This document shows positions 26,716 through 34,903 of a DNA stretch of 64,000 nucleotides, piece by piece. Under the pieces are notes generated by a model. That model was not told where the DNA came from and did no database searches. It saw only the letters and a list, made by a program, of their open reading frames with translations. Both the position numbers and the translations under genes were made by a program. Each line of letters begins with the position of its first letter. The first letter of the stretch is position 1. Origin of the DNA: Anaerocolumna jejuensis DSM 15929 (GTDB lineage Bacteria > Bacillota > Clostridia > Lachnospirales > Lachnospiraceae); NCBI RefSeq assembly GCF_900142215.1, contig NZ_FRAC01000011.1:124001-188000 (forward strand), read 5' to 3'.

Positions 26716-28473
26716 ATGAAAAAAGCAAATCAGGTTAGATTCAGCTTAAGATTGAAACTTATTATTATCACATCCCTCTTGCTGGTTATCCCCCTTTCTG
26801 TGGCGGTAATAACGGGATATCTGGTATCAAAGAACGAATTGAACGATAAGGGAAAGGTTATCCTGAAGAACAGTGTCCGTCAGGCAATGATGCTGATTGA
26901 TGATAAGAAAAAGAGCGTGGAAGCCGGCGATATCTCAAAAGAGGATGCCCAAGAGGCTGTAAAGCAATACCTCCTGGGTGAAAAGGACAGTGAGGGAAAA
27001 CGTGCAATCAATAAAAATGTTAATCTGGGTGAAAACGGATATTTTATCGTATATGATGAAAAAGGGATGGAGGTAGCCCATCCTTCCCTGGAAGGACAGA
27101 ATGTATGGGAAACAAAGGATAAGAGCGGCAATGGCGTATTTCCTGTACAGGAACAGATTAAAACTGGTATGGCTGGCGGGGGCTATGTTACCTATACATG
27201 GTTCCTGCCCGGCACCGAAATCCCAGGAAAGAAAATCACCTATCAGGAATATGATAAGGACTGGGGATGGATTGTCAGTGCCGGTACATATATGAGTGAT
27301 TTTAACCAGGGGGCGGAAAACCTTTTAAACATGCTGTTAATCGTAATGGGAATTTCTCTGGCAGTGGGAATTGCAGGTATTGTTCTCTTTGCCTCCCATA
27401 TAGCAAAGCCTGTGAAAACCATCAGCCGTACCCTGGAGGAGATGTCAAGGGGCAACCTTTCCCTGACGGAAGTCCATATAAAGAACAGGGATGAAATCGG
27501 AGCACTAGCAAGGGCTTATAATACCATGCTCTTAAATATCAGGAGGCTGATAGGGACTGTGAAGGATTCTTCCAGAGATGTCATGGACTCCTCTGATTTC
27601 CTCACGAAAATAACCGATGAAACTAAGAGGGCAATCAATGAGGTTGCCATAACGATTCAGGAGGTAGCTCAGGCAGTTGGCGATGAAGCCATGAATACCC
27701 AGACGGCGGCCGATAAGGTGGATGTCCTGGCCCAGGGAATTGAAGCCGTGGCAGAAGAAGCCTTCCTCACCGACGATAAGGCTGATAAGACAAGTAGTTT
27801 AAGCAAGGAAGGCATCGGCGTTATTGAAGGCCTCATGGAGGCCAATGGCAAGGGAAATGAAGCAATTTCTGAAATCGGAAGAGCAATCGAGCAGGTGAAG
27901 GATAGTACCGATAAGATAAGTGTGATTGCCGAAACCATAACCCAGATAGCAGGACAGACGAATCTGCTTGCACTAAATGCTTCCATTGAGGCAGCCAGAG
28001 CTGGGGAAGCCGGCAAGGGGTTTGCGGTAGTGGCAGATGAAATCCGTAAGCTTGCGGAGGAATCCAATAAGTCAGTAGATGAAATAAAGGGAATCATTAA
28101 GGAAATCCAGGATTATTCCAATGCCTCCGCCGAGACCATGGCGAAGGTGGAGACGGTGGAGAAAGAGCAGAACCTGGCAGTGGACAGCACCAGAAATGCC
28201 TTTGAGCAGATTCAGGGTGCCTTAAAGGAGCTGGTTGAACATGTTGAGAAAATAAATACGGAAAGCAACTCCATGCGGAATGAGAAAAATGAAATTATAA
28301 GAATTATGGGAGATATTACGGATTCAACCCAGGAGACATCGGCAGCGGCAGAAGAGGTTTCCGCATCTTCCGAAGAACAGCTGGCACAGATGGAAGAAGT
28401 TATGACTCAGACCAACAAACTGAAGGAATTATCTGCACGGTTATTAGAGGAAGTAAACCAATTTCGGCTATAA
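26716..28473 (+). CDS. Methyl-accepting chemotaxis protein with single Cache domain
   Basis: 585 aa. Membrane segment 1 lies at about 16-38. The outside domain has NLGENGYFIVYDEKGMEVAHPSL and YDKDWGWIVSAGTYMSDF, typical of sCache_2. Membrane segment 2 is at about 205-228, followed by a HAMP domain (ASHIAKPVKTISRTLEEMSRG). The cytoplasmic hairpin tip reads ITQIAGQTNLLALNASIEAARAGEAGKGF, the CheA/CheW-binding signature. The ATG at 26716 follows TTGGAGG; the frame also opens at the TTG in that ribosome site. It is 14 bases downstream of glgP, so a carbohydrate-related ligand is possible but not shown. No chemotaxis or flagellar genes are nearby. Confidence 0.93.
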   Translation: MKKANQVRFSLRLKLIIITSLLLVIPLSVAVITGYLVSKNELNDKGKVILKNSVRQAMMLIDDKKKSVEAGDISKEDAQEAVKQYLLGEKDSEGKRAINKNVNLGENGYFIVYDEKGMEVAHPSLEGQNVWETKDKSGNGVFPVQEQIKTGMAGGGYVTYTWFLPGTEIPGKKITYQEYDKDWGWIVSAGTYMSDFNQGAENLLNMLLIVMGISLAVGIAGIVLFASHIAKPVKTISRTLEEMSRGNLSLTEVHIKNRDEIGALARAYNTMLLNIRRLIGTVKDSSRDVMDSSDFLTKITDETKRAINEVAITIQEVAQAVGDEAMNTQTAADKVDVLAQGIEAVAEEAFLTDDKADKTSSLSKEGIGVIEGLMEANGKGNEAISEIGRAIEQVKDSTDKISVIAETITQIAGQTNLLALNASIEAARAGEAGKGFAVVADEIRKLAEESNKSVDEIKGIIKEIQDYSNASAETMAKVETVEKEQNLAVDSTRNAFEQIQGALKELVEHVEKINTESNSMRNEKNEIIRIMGDITDSTQETSAAAEEVSASSEEQLAQMEEVMTQTNKLKELSARLLEEVNQFRL

Positions 28474-28538
28474 ATGAAAAAGCGTGAGCAAGTGTAAGAA
28501 AAATAAGCTAAATTATTATTTCATAGTATTTTTCCCGT

Positions 28539-28567
28539 GAATAAAAAAATCATTTCTGGTGACAATA
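28539..28567 (+). promoter_or_regulatory. Possible sigma-F type promoter of the SpoIIQ-like gene
   Basis: GGTGACAATA (28558-28567) fits the Bacillus sigma-F -10 pattern GGNRANAMTW at every defined position. GAATA (28539-28543) is one mismatch from the GYATA -35, with a spacer of 14 rather than 15. The start of transcription would lie close to the ribosome site. Confidence 0.45.
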
Positions 28568-28585
28568 TATCTAGAGGTGATGATA

Positions 28586-29485
28586 ATGAAAAAACATAGC
28601 TTAGCTGAATTTTTCAAAAGCAAAAGCTTTTACGTGTTATTGGGTGTCGGTGCATTAGCTATCATCGCTATAACAGTAGTTAGCTTAAATCAGCCTTCCG
28701 GTAATAGCGGAAAACAAAATCTAGCTGATTTAAATGAGCCTAACACTAATGTAGCGGATAATGGTTCTCTTGGAGCTACAGACATTCCGGATAACACAAC
28801 CCCCTCGGACACTGCTAAAAATGAGCCTGGCAGTTCAACCGGCGGGACGAAAGAAGCCCAGGTAACCCCTTCTAATCCGGATGGTACCGGAAAAGATTTA
28901 GAGGGTGCTGATGTTACAGATGATCCTAATTATAAGAATGCAGAAGCTGAAAAACAAGCTTCAGAAAAAACAAATCAGACAGCAGACACCGGTAAGAGCA
29001 AACAGGAAGAGACTGCCAAGGCTGCTGATGACACCAAGGAAGTTATGACGGCAGATTCCCTGTATTTTGATACGGCTAAGGGTCTGAACTGGCCTATCAA
29101 TGGTGATGTATTGCTTAATTACAGCCCTGACAGAGTTATTTATTTTAAGACCTTAGAGCAGTTCCGTTGCAATCCTGCCCTTGTTATTCAAGCAAAGGTC
29201 GGAGCAGAGGTAGCTAATGCAGCTACGGGTATAATCACTTCTATAACCAAGGAAGATGAAACCGGCGTTACGGTTAAGGTAAATGTCGGAAGCGGCTATA
29301 GCCTGGTATATGGGCAGCTGGAAGACAATCTTAAGGTTAAGGTTGGGGATATGGTTCAAAAGGGAGAACTTTTAGGTAAAGTTGCAAAACCTACAATGTA
29401 CTACTCCTTAGAAGGCGGCAACCTCTATTTTATGGTGGAAAAGGATAAAGAGACAATTGATCCTATGTCCTTGTTAAAGAAATAA
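28586..29485 (+). CDS. SpoIIQ-like degenerate M23 (LytM) protein
   Basis: 299 aa. A short cytoplasmic end, one membrane segment at about 13-33, an acidic disordered region to about 155, then a C-terminal LytM-like domain. That domain keeps the fold landmarks (LNWPINGDVLLNY, VSAGAEV-like GAEVANAATGIITSI, GYSLVYGQLEDNLKVKVGDMVQKGELLGKV). The zinc ligands are missing: no His in the HXXXD position, YGQLE in place of YXHL, and LYFMV in place of LHFEV. Bacillus SpoIIQ is likewise a degenerate, forespore-made LytM protein that binds SpoIIIAH across the septum; that role is inferred here. The start follows AGAGGTGA. A sigma-F-like promoter precedes it. Confidence 0.7.
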   Translation: MKKHSLAEFFKSKSFYVLLGVGALAIIAITVVSLNQPSGNSGKQNLADLNEPNTNVADNGSLGATDIPDNTTPSDTAKNEPGSSTGGTKEAQVTPSNPDGTGKDLEGADVTDDPNYKNAEAEKQASEKTNQTADTGKSKQEETAKAADDTKEVMTADSLYFDTAKGLNWPINGDVLLNYSPDRVIYFKTLEQFRCNPALVIQAKVGAEVANAATGIITSITKEDETGVTVKVNVGSGYSLVYGQLEDNLKVKVGDMVQKGELLGKVAKPTMYYSLEGGNLYFMVEKDKETIDPMSLLKK

Positions 29486-29507
29486 TAAATCAAAGAAAAA
29501 GATCAAT

Positions 29508-29543
29508 AAAAAGGCTGCTCTTTACAGGAGTACAGCCTTTTTT
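29508..29543 (+). terminator. Terminator after the SpoIIQ-like gene
   Basis: AAAAAGGCTG pairs with CAGCCTTTTT around a 15-base loop, followed by a T-run. Confidence 0.8.
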
Positions 29544-29589
29544 CCTGCCCCTGTCCAAGGTTTTCATACCCTCCTTACAGGAACAATTA

Positions 29590-29800
29590 ACTGCTTTGGG
29601 AATATAATAATATGGTGAAAGCAGTCATCGGTGCTTTTTTTGACTATCAAGTACTAAGAGGTCTACATATCTAAAAAATTCGCAGCTGAACTTCTTATAC
29701 TTTAAGTTTTCTTCTTGAAAAGCACAAATCTTTTCGGCTGCTTGACATAGATATGCAAAAAGGTGGGCGAGCGAAAAAATATTTTTGCCGCCCATTTTTT
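29590..29800 (+). ncRNA. Candidate structured RNA with competing hairpins and a terminator
   Basis: ACTGCTTT (29590-29597) can pair with AAAGCAGT (29618-29625), while AAAGCA (29618-29623) can pair with the TGCTTT at 29632-29637 to form a terminator with a T-run. Downstream, CATATCTA (29666-29673) pairs with TAGATATG (29748-29755), enclosing GCAGC/GCTGC and GAAAAG/CTTTTC. It ends in TGGGCG/CGCCCA with TTTTTT at about 29765-29800. I recognise no known RNA family. A TATAAT at 29603-29608 lacks a good -35. Confidence 0.35.
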
Positions 29801-29807
29801 GATATGC

Positions 29808-29837
29808 TTGACTTTGGAAAGACTATGAGTATACAAT
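29808..29837 (+). promoter_or_regulatory. Promoter of the membrane GDPD gene
   Basis: TTGACT (29808-29813), 18-base spacer, TACAAT (29832-29837). It overlaps the ATG at 29836, which therefore cannot be the start. Confidence 0.6.
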
Positions 29838-29871
29838 GGTATGCATAGATTTATACGGTAGGAAGTTAAAT

Positions 29872-31713
29872 ATGGATAACAAAGAGCAAAAAAACAACAG
29901 AAGCAATCTGGGTAAAATCTTTCATATATATGCTAAAACAGTAAAAATAATCGCTAAGAACATTCTTTACCTTGTTTTCGGGCAGGGCGTATTAATGCTA
30001 TTTGCCTACTTTCTGCTTCTCCCCCTTGTCAATAAGATTTTGGATCTGACTCTCAGGCTGACGGGCTACAGCTATATAACCGTGGGAAATATTGGAAGAT
30101 TTCTCATCCACCCGGCTACTATCCTGATGCTTTTTATATTATTTATAATTATCGGTATCTTTCTGACTCTGGATATCTTATTTTTATTGACTTTTTTTGC
30201 ATTAACAGAGAGGGAGCAGAAGCTGAAAGTCTCTGTTCTGGTAAAGCTTACTATCTACCGTCTGTTTTATTGCCTGAAAAAGGGCAAGGGAAAGGCGCTA
30301 CTCATTACCTGGCTCTTATCAATTGTAAGCAGCATACCCTTCCTGGCCTTTTCCATATGGCGTTTTCGGATATTCCAATACTATATGGAGGAAATACCCG
30401 GCAGCTACCTGAGATTAGCAGCTGTAATTGCTGCAGCCGGCCTGCTGCTGTTTCTCTATTATATCGGCCCCTATTATTATCACAGCCTATTGTCACAAAA
30501 AAACGGAATCTTAATGGTAAAGGAAAAAGACATCCTGCCTCGTGAGAGGATAGACCTTCTGCTCGCAATAATTGGCTGGAATGTTTTGGTGGCGGGATTT
30601 CTCTTTTTAATCTATGTATTTACAATGGGAGTAACGGCGCTGCTGGTTTCCGGTTATACCAATATCATTCAGGCCACAGCCACCTTTATTGAGGTCTATG
30701 ACCGAATGAGCATTTATCTTGCCCTGATTATTTTCGTATTCAGTATAACCTCCAACATGGCGTTGATTTCCTATACCTTTCGCCGCCACAGAAAGCATAA
30801 GATCAACGGCCACGAAGAAGCGGAGGATTTCTTTAAGACAGCTTACCCCTATAAAAAGATTATATATTTTCTGATAATAGCTTTATTTTCAATAAATTTC
30901 TATTATTTCTACCAGGTGGTGCGAAACGGCTCCGCCCTGGATTATATGAACATGGAAAATATACAGGTTACCTCCCACAGGGGTTATTCCCACTCTGTAC
31001 CGGAAAATACTCTCTCAGCAGTCAATAAGGCCATTGTAGAGCAGGCTGATTATGTTGAGGTTGATGTCAGGGTTACAAAGGACGGCGAATTGGTTCTTCT
31101 CCATGACCCCAGCCTGAAAAGGACAACTGGGTTTAATAAGTACATATGGGAGGTACCCTTTGCTAAGGTAAGAGAGCTGGATGCTGGAAGCTGGTTTGGA
31201 AGTGAGTTTGCAGGTACTCCCATTCCTACATTAAGGGAGCTTTTTGAACTTGCCAAGGGGCAGGTTAAAATCAATCTGGATCTGAAGTATCGTAATGATT
31301 CGGAAGGGCTTGCCGAGAAGGTGGTCGCTTTGATAAAAGAATATGATATGCAGAAGCAGTGCGTCATTACCTCTACCAGCATACATTGCCTGAAGCAGGT
31401 AAAGAAAGAAGATGCGGTAATCAGGACAGGATATATTACCTATGGCATTTACCCCAGCATTTGCAAGAACAAGGCAATTGATTTTTTTAGTATGAAATCC
31501 AATCTGGTTACAAAAAATATCGTGGATGAAGCACATAAGAACGGTAAAGAGGTGCATGTCTGGACGGTCAACATAAGGAATGAGATCCAACGGCTGAAAA
31601 GACTTGGTGTGGATAATATAATAACCGATAATCCGGCTTATGTAAGGGAAGTTCTTCAAAAGGACGATTCCGATAAATTCCTTACCACCCTATTAAAGGT
31701 CATAAAAGATTAA
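29872..31713 (+). CDS. Membrane-anchored glycerophosphodiester phosphodiesterase
   Basis: 613 aa. The N-terminal 350 residues hold several membrane segments of the type found with GDPD domains in Firmicutes. The C-terminal GDPD domain begins at VTSHRGYSHSVPENTLSAV and includes YVEVDVRVTKDGELVLLHDPSLKRTTG (metal ligands and catalytic His) and VHVWTVNIRNEIQRLKRLGVDNIITDNP. It should hydrolyse glycerophosphodiesters, or lipid or teichoic-acid-type substrates, at the membrane surface. The ATG at 29872 follows TAGGAAG; the upstream ATG at 29836 lies inside the -10 box. Monocistronic. Confidence 0.92.
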   Translation: MDNKEQKNNRSNLGKIFHIYAKTVKIIAKNILYLVFGQGVLMLFAYFLLLPLVNKILDLTLRLTGYSYITVGNIGRFLIHPATILMLFILFIIIGIFLTLDILFLLTFFALTEREQKLKVSVLVKLTIYRLFYCLKKGKGKALLITWLLSIVSSIPFLAFSIWRFRIFQYYMEEIPGSYLRLAAVIAAAGLLLFLYYIGPYYYHSLLSQKNGILMVKEKDILPRERIDLLLAIIGWNVLVAGFLFLIYVFTMGVTALLVSGYTNIIQATATFIEVYDRMSIYLALIIFVFSITSNMALISYTFRRHRKHKINGHEEAEDFFKTAYPYKKIIYFLIIALFSINFYYFYQVVRNGSALDYMNMENIQVTSHRGYSHSVPENTLSAVNKAIVEQADYVEVDVRVTKDGELVLLHDPSLKRTTGFNKYIWEVPFAKVRELDAGSWFGSEFAGTPIPTLRELFELAKGQVKINLDLKYRNDSEGLAEKVVALIKEYDMQKQCVITSTSIHCLKQVKKEDAVIRTGYITYGIYPSICKNKAIDFFSMKSNLVTKNIVDEAHKNGKEVHVWTVNIRNEIQRLKRLGVDNIITDNPAYVREVLQKDDSDKFLTTLLKVIKD

Positions 31714-31731
31714 TTTGTACGATTCTTCCTA

Positions 31732-31760
31732 TTGACTGTTAGACAAGAAAATAATACTAT
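31732..31760 (+). promoter_or_regulatory. Possible promoter of the TPR-like gene
   Basis: TTGACT (31732-31737), 17-base spacer, TACTAT (31755-31760). A second TATAAT lies at 31770-31775. Confidence 0.4.
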
Positions 31761-31813
31761 AGTATTAAGTATAATCTGGGGCAAGGACTGGCTCGGGCTA
31801 AGGAGGAGACAAT

Positions 31814-32278
31814 ATGAGTGAAGAGACAAAAACACTCGCAGCAAAGCTTTTCAATGATGTTTGGGCTTTGATGGATAAAGAGGTGAGAACCGAAGAAGAA
31901 AATTACCTTATGGTTCATATGGCACATGCATCCCTTTATCATTGGATGCAGGCAGGCACACCTCATAATGTCTATACAGGGGAATGGCAGATATCAAGAG
32001 TATATGCACTCATAGGTAATTTTGATTCCTGTCTGTACCATGGAAAGAGGGCATTACATCTGTGCGAGGTAAACGGCTTCGGAGGTTTTGATCTGGCATA
32101 TGCCTATGAGGCCTTGACCAGGGCTTACCTGGTAAAGGGAAATAAAAGTGAATGTACGAAATATCTGGAGCAGGCATTAAAAGAAGCAGAAAAAGTGGAA
32201 AATAAAGAGGACAAGGAACTGCTTGCAAAGGATTTGGATGAACTGCAAAATAAGATTATTATACAATTTATGAATTAA
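31814..32278 (+). CDS. Small TPR-like helical protein, function unknown
   Basis: 154 aa, soluble, all-helical. Helix pairs resemble tetratricopeptide repeats: ENYLMVHMAHASLYHWMQAG, EWQISRVYALIGNFDSCLYHGKRALHLC and DLAYAYEALTRAYLVKGNKSECTKYLEQALKEAEKV. There is no signal peptide. Related short proteins occur in many clostridia and bacilli as hypothetical proteins. The ATG follows AAGGAGGAGA. No terminator is obvious in the 159 bases downstream. A regulatory or scaffolding role is plausible from the fold alone. Confidence 0.75.
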   Translation: MSEETKTLAAKLFNDVWALMDKEVRTEEENYLMVHMAHASLYHWMQAGTPHNVYTGEWQISRVYALIGNFDSCLYHGKRALHLCEVNGFGGFDLAYAYEALTRAYLVKGNKSECTKYLEQALKEAEKVENKEDKELLAKDLDELQNKIIIQFMN

Positions 32279-32360
32279 GCAGAGAGAGTTTGATTACAAT
32301 GGTTTGTTCTTGCTATTGTCTATTTTATAGGGAATTGCAAAGGCAGGCCATTTTTTTAGC

Positions 32361-32380
32361 ATCTCCATAGTATCTCCATA
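32361..32380. repeat. Tandem direct repeat upstream of the HMA/SafE gene
   Basis: ATCTCCATA occurs at 32361-32369 and again at 32372-32380, an 11-base period, about 58 bases before the ATG. It could be an operator; no known one is recognised. Confidence 0.4.
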
Positions 32381-32437
32381 TCGGATAGTTACAATGAGAG
32401 CAGAATCTTTAGTAAAGGTAAGAACAGGAGGAAAACG

Positions 32438-34624
32438 ATGGAGGGTACCAGAATTCATGGAATACTCATGCTGGAAAACATGAAGGATAGAGCAAGTGCT
32501 GAAAAGATAGAAAAAGCACTGAATGCCCACAGAGGAGTGCTGCAGGCAAAGGCAGTCCTGCAAAGCTCCAATGTTTACCTGACATATGAAAAGGAAGAAG
32601 TAAGTATAAGCGAGCTGGCAGATGCAGCAGAGGCTTTGGGCTACCGGGTCATGAACAAGCCGGCAGAAAGCGGACAAAGGGATAAAAACAGGAAACCGTC
32701 TGATAATACGGCAATCAATCAGATACTTTCCATTAATGGAATGTCCTGTATATCCTGTGAAACCAAAATCGAAAAAAGGCTTGGTGAATTAGAAGGAGTT
32801 ACCGGGGCAAAGGTCAGCTATAAGAATGGAAAAGCTGACATTACCTATAATTCTCAAATAATAAGCCAGAGTCAGATAGAAAAGGAAATTGAAGAACTGG
32901 GCTATGGGATTGGCAATGAGAAAGACAAAAAAGCAGATAAGGGAAGAGACAGCTTAAACCAGTTACTTGGAGTTGGTATCATACTGCTTGCCGTTTATCT
33001 TATACAGAAAAATACGGGTATCTCTCAGCTTGTACCTCAGATAAATCAGAATATGAGCTATGGAATTTTGTTTTTAATCGGTATTCTCACATCCGTTCAC
33101 TGTATTGCCATGTGCGGAGGAATAAATCTGTCCCAGTGCGTGCCTGTTAATGGCCAGGCTGCGGCGGGAAATGCAGTATCTAAGTATAAAGCGGGATTTT
33201 TGTATAATGCAGGCAGGGTAGTATCTTATACGGTCATAGGCGGTATTGTAGGAGCCTTTGGCTCTGTGGTCAGCCTGTCCGGCGCGGCAAGAGGAGCAGT
33301 TGCAGTGGCCGCCGGTATCTTCATGGTCATCATGGGACTGAATATGCTGAATATCTTTCCCGCGTTAAGAAAAATCATACCCCATATGCCAAAGGTATTT
33401 CGAAGGAAACTGGCCAAGACGGGAAAGGCAAGAGGCCCTTTTTATATCGGCCTGCTTAATGGATTAATGCCCTGCGGACCGCTTCAGTCCATGCAGCTGT
33501 ATGCCCTTGGAACAGGCAGCTTCATAGGAGGAGCCTTATCCATGCTCCTGTTCAGTCTGGGTACCGTCCCGCTGATGTTTGGCTTTAGTGCAGTGGCAGG
33601 TTTATTAAGCAGCAAGTATACGAAAAAGATGATGAAGGTAAGCGCTGCATTGGTTATGGCCCTTGGTGTCATCATGTTAAACAGAGGTTTAAGCTTATCC
33701 GGCATTGACCTTGTTCAGGCTTCCAATACGGCAGAATCGGGAAACACAGCAAAGATTGAAGAAAATGTCCAGGTCGTTACAACCAGGCTTCAGTCAGGAA
33801 GCTATGAGCCCATCGTTGTGCAAAAAGGAGTTCCTGTTAAATGGACCATAAAGGCGGAAAAGAAGGACATCAATGGCTGTAACAGTACGATTATCATACC
33901 GAAGTACAATATACAGGCTGCCTTAAAGGAAGGGGATAATGTCATTGAATTTACCCCCGATGAGACAGGGACTGTTCCCTATTCCTGCTGGATGGGAATG
34001 ATCAGAAGCAACATAGAGGTAGTGGATAATGTCAAGGCAGGGTCCGGTACAAAGGATATCAGTAAGATTCAGAAATCGGATGGTACAAATAAAGCAGATG
34101 CCAATGGAGGACAAGGAGACAGCAGTCAGGATTCGGTTATATCCAACAGCCAGAACCTGCTGGGCGGCAGCAGCACAGCCAGCGGCTGCTGTGGTACGCC
34201 GCCGGCGGGCTTTGAGAACGGTAAGATACCCACGGACAATATAAAGGTTGCCGAAGTAAAGGATGGAAAGCAGGAGGTAACTGTTACGGTGGATGGCAAC
34301 GGCTACACACCTGCAGTAATTGTACTGCAAAAGGGAGCAGAGGCTAAAATCAAGTTTGAGGGCAAGGACTTGAACACCTGCAACAGTACCGTAGTATTTC
34401 CGGAGTATCAGGGACAGCTTGACCTGTCCCAGCAGACAGAAACCCCCTGGCTTCCTGTCTCTGGAGATTTCACCTTCCAATGCAGTATGAACATGCTCCA
34501 CGGCTATGTAAAGGTTGTGGATGATGTTAAGAAGGTCAATCTGGATGAAATAAAACAGGAAGTAGAAAATTATACACCTTCAGCCGGCTCTGCTGCAGGC
34601 GGCTGCTGCGGCCAGGGTGAATAG
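32438..34624 (+). CDS. HMA-HMA-SafE/UreH-cupredoxin fusion, probable copper-handling membrane protein
   Basis: 728 aa. Residues about 4-75 form an HMA-like fold without Cys; 88-157 form a second HMA domain with the metal motif MSCISC. Residues about 170-425 are a DsbD/SafE-type membrane domain with HCIAMCGGINLSQC and NGLMPCGPLQSMQLYALG. Two cupredoxin-like domains follow (CNSTIIIP with YSCWMGM; CNSTVVFP with FQCSMNMLHG). Cys-rich tails (SGCCGTPP, GGCCGQGE) could add metal sites. HMA plus SafE proteins are associated with copper export or delivery in other bacteria; that role is inferred here. The ATG follows AGGAGG. Monocistronic, with its own terminator. Confidence 0.82.
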   Translation: MEGTRIHGILMLENMKDRASAEKIEKALNAHRGVLQAKAVLQSSNVYLTYEKEEVSISELADAAEALGYRVMNKPAESGQRDKNRKPSDNTAINQILSINGMSCISCETKIEKRLGELEGVTGAKVSYKNGKADITYNSQIISQSQIEKEIEELGYGIGNEKDKKADKGRDSLNQLLGVGIILLAVYLIQKNTGISQLVPQINQNMSYGILFLIGILTSVHCIAMCGGINLSQCVPVNGQAAAGNAVSKYKAGFLYNAGRVVSYTVIGGIVGAFGSVVSLSGAARGAVAVAAGIFMVIMGLNMLNIFPALRKIIPHMPKVFRRKLAKTGKARGPFYIGLLNGLMPCGPLQSMQLYALGTGSFIGGALSMLLFSLGTVPLMFGFSAVAGLLSSKYTKKMMKVSAALVMALGVIMLNRGLSLSGIDLVQASNTAESGNTAKIEENVQVVTTRLQSGSYEPIVVQKGVPVKWTIKAEKKDINGCNSTIIIPKYNIQAALKEGDNVIEFTPDETGTVPYSCWMGMIRSNIEVVDNVKAGSGTKDISKIQKSDGTNKADANGGQGDSSQDSVISNSQNLLGGSSTASGCCGTPPAGFENGKIPTDNIKVAEVKDGKQEVTVTVDGNGYTPAVIVLQKGAEAKIKFEGKDLNTCNSTVVFPEYQGQLDLSQQTETPWLPVSGDFTFQCSMNMLHGYVKVVDDVKKVNLDEIKQEVENYTPSAGSAAGGCCGQGE

Positions 34625-34664
34625 AGCTATAAAAAGATAAAGATTAATAAGATAGAAAGCCAAG

Positions 34665-34719
34665 ATAAGTGTAAGCAACAGAGGAAATATCACCTTTGCT
34701 GCTTACACTTATTTTTTTA
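34665..34719 (+). terminator. Terminator after the HMA/SafE gene
   Basis: ATAAGTGTAAGCA (34665-34677) pairs with TGCTTACACTTAT (34700-34712), followed by seven T. The AT-rich 34720-34903 holds no other feature that I can support. Confidence 0.85.
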
Positions 34720-34903
34720 TATTGCTATATTAGAATATCCTTAAAATTAATTGAATCATGTATTTAGCTGTAACCAAGAACCTGAAATAAATTATAGGTC
34801 TTAGGTTAAGGTCCAAACAATTTCTAAAATTTAAACGATAAGCTTTGTCTCACATAAAAATTTAGGTTCAAATTAATCCTAAGTCTAACCTCAGCTTCAA
34901 ACT

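Noticed and set aside
29836..29871. Upstream ATG for the GDPD gene
   Set aside because: It overlaps the TACAAT -10 box, so it would not be in the transcript; the ATG at 29872 has a ribosome site.
34720..34903. CTTAGG/CCTAAG inverted pieces after the opp operon
   Set aside because: Only six bases pair with long spacing and no T-run; not enough to call a terminator.
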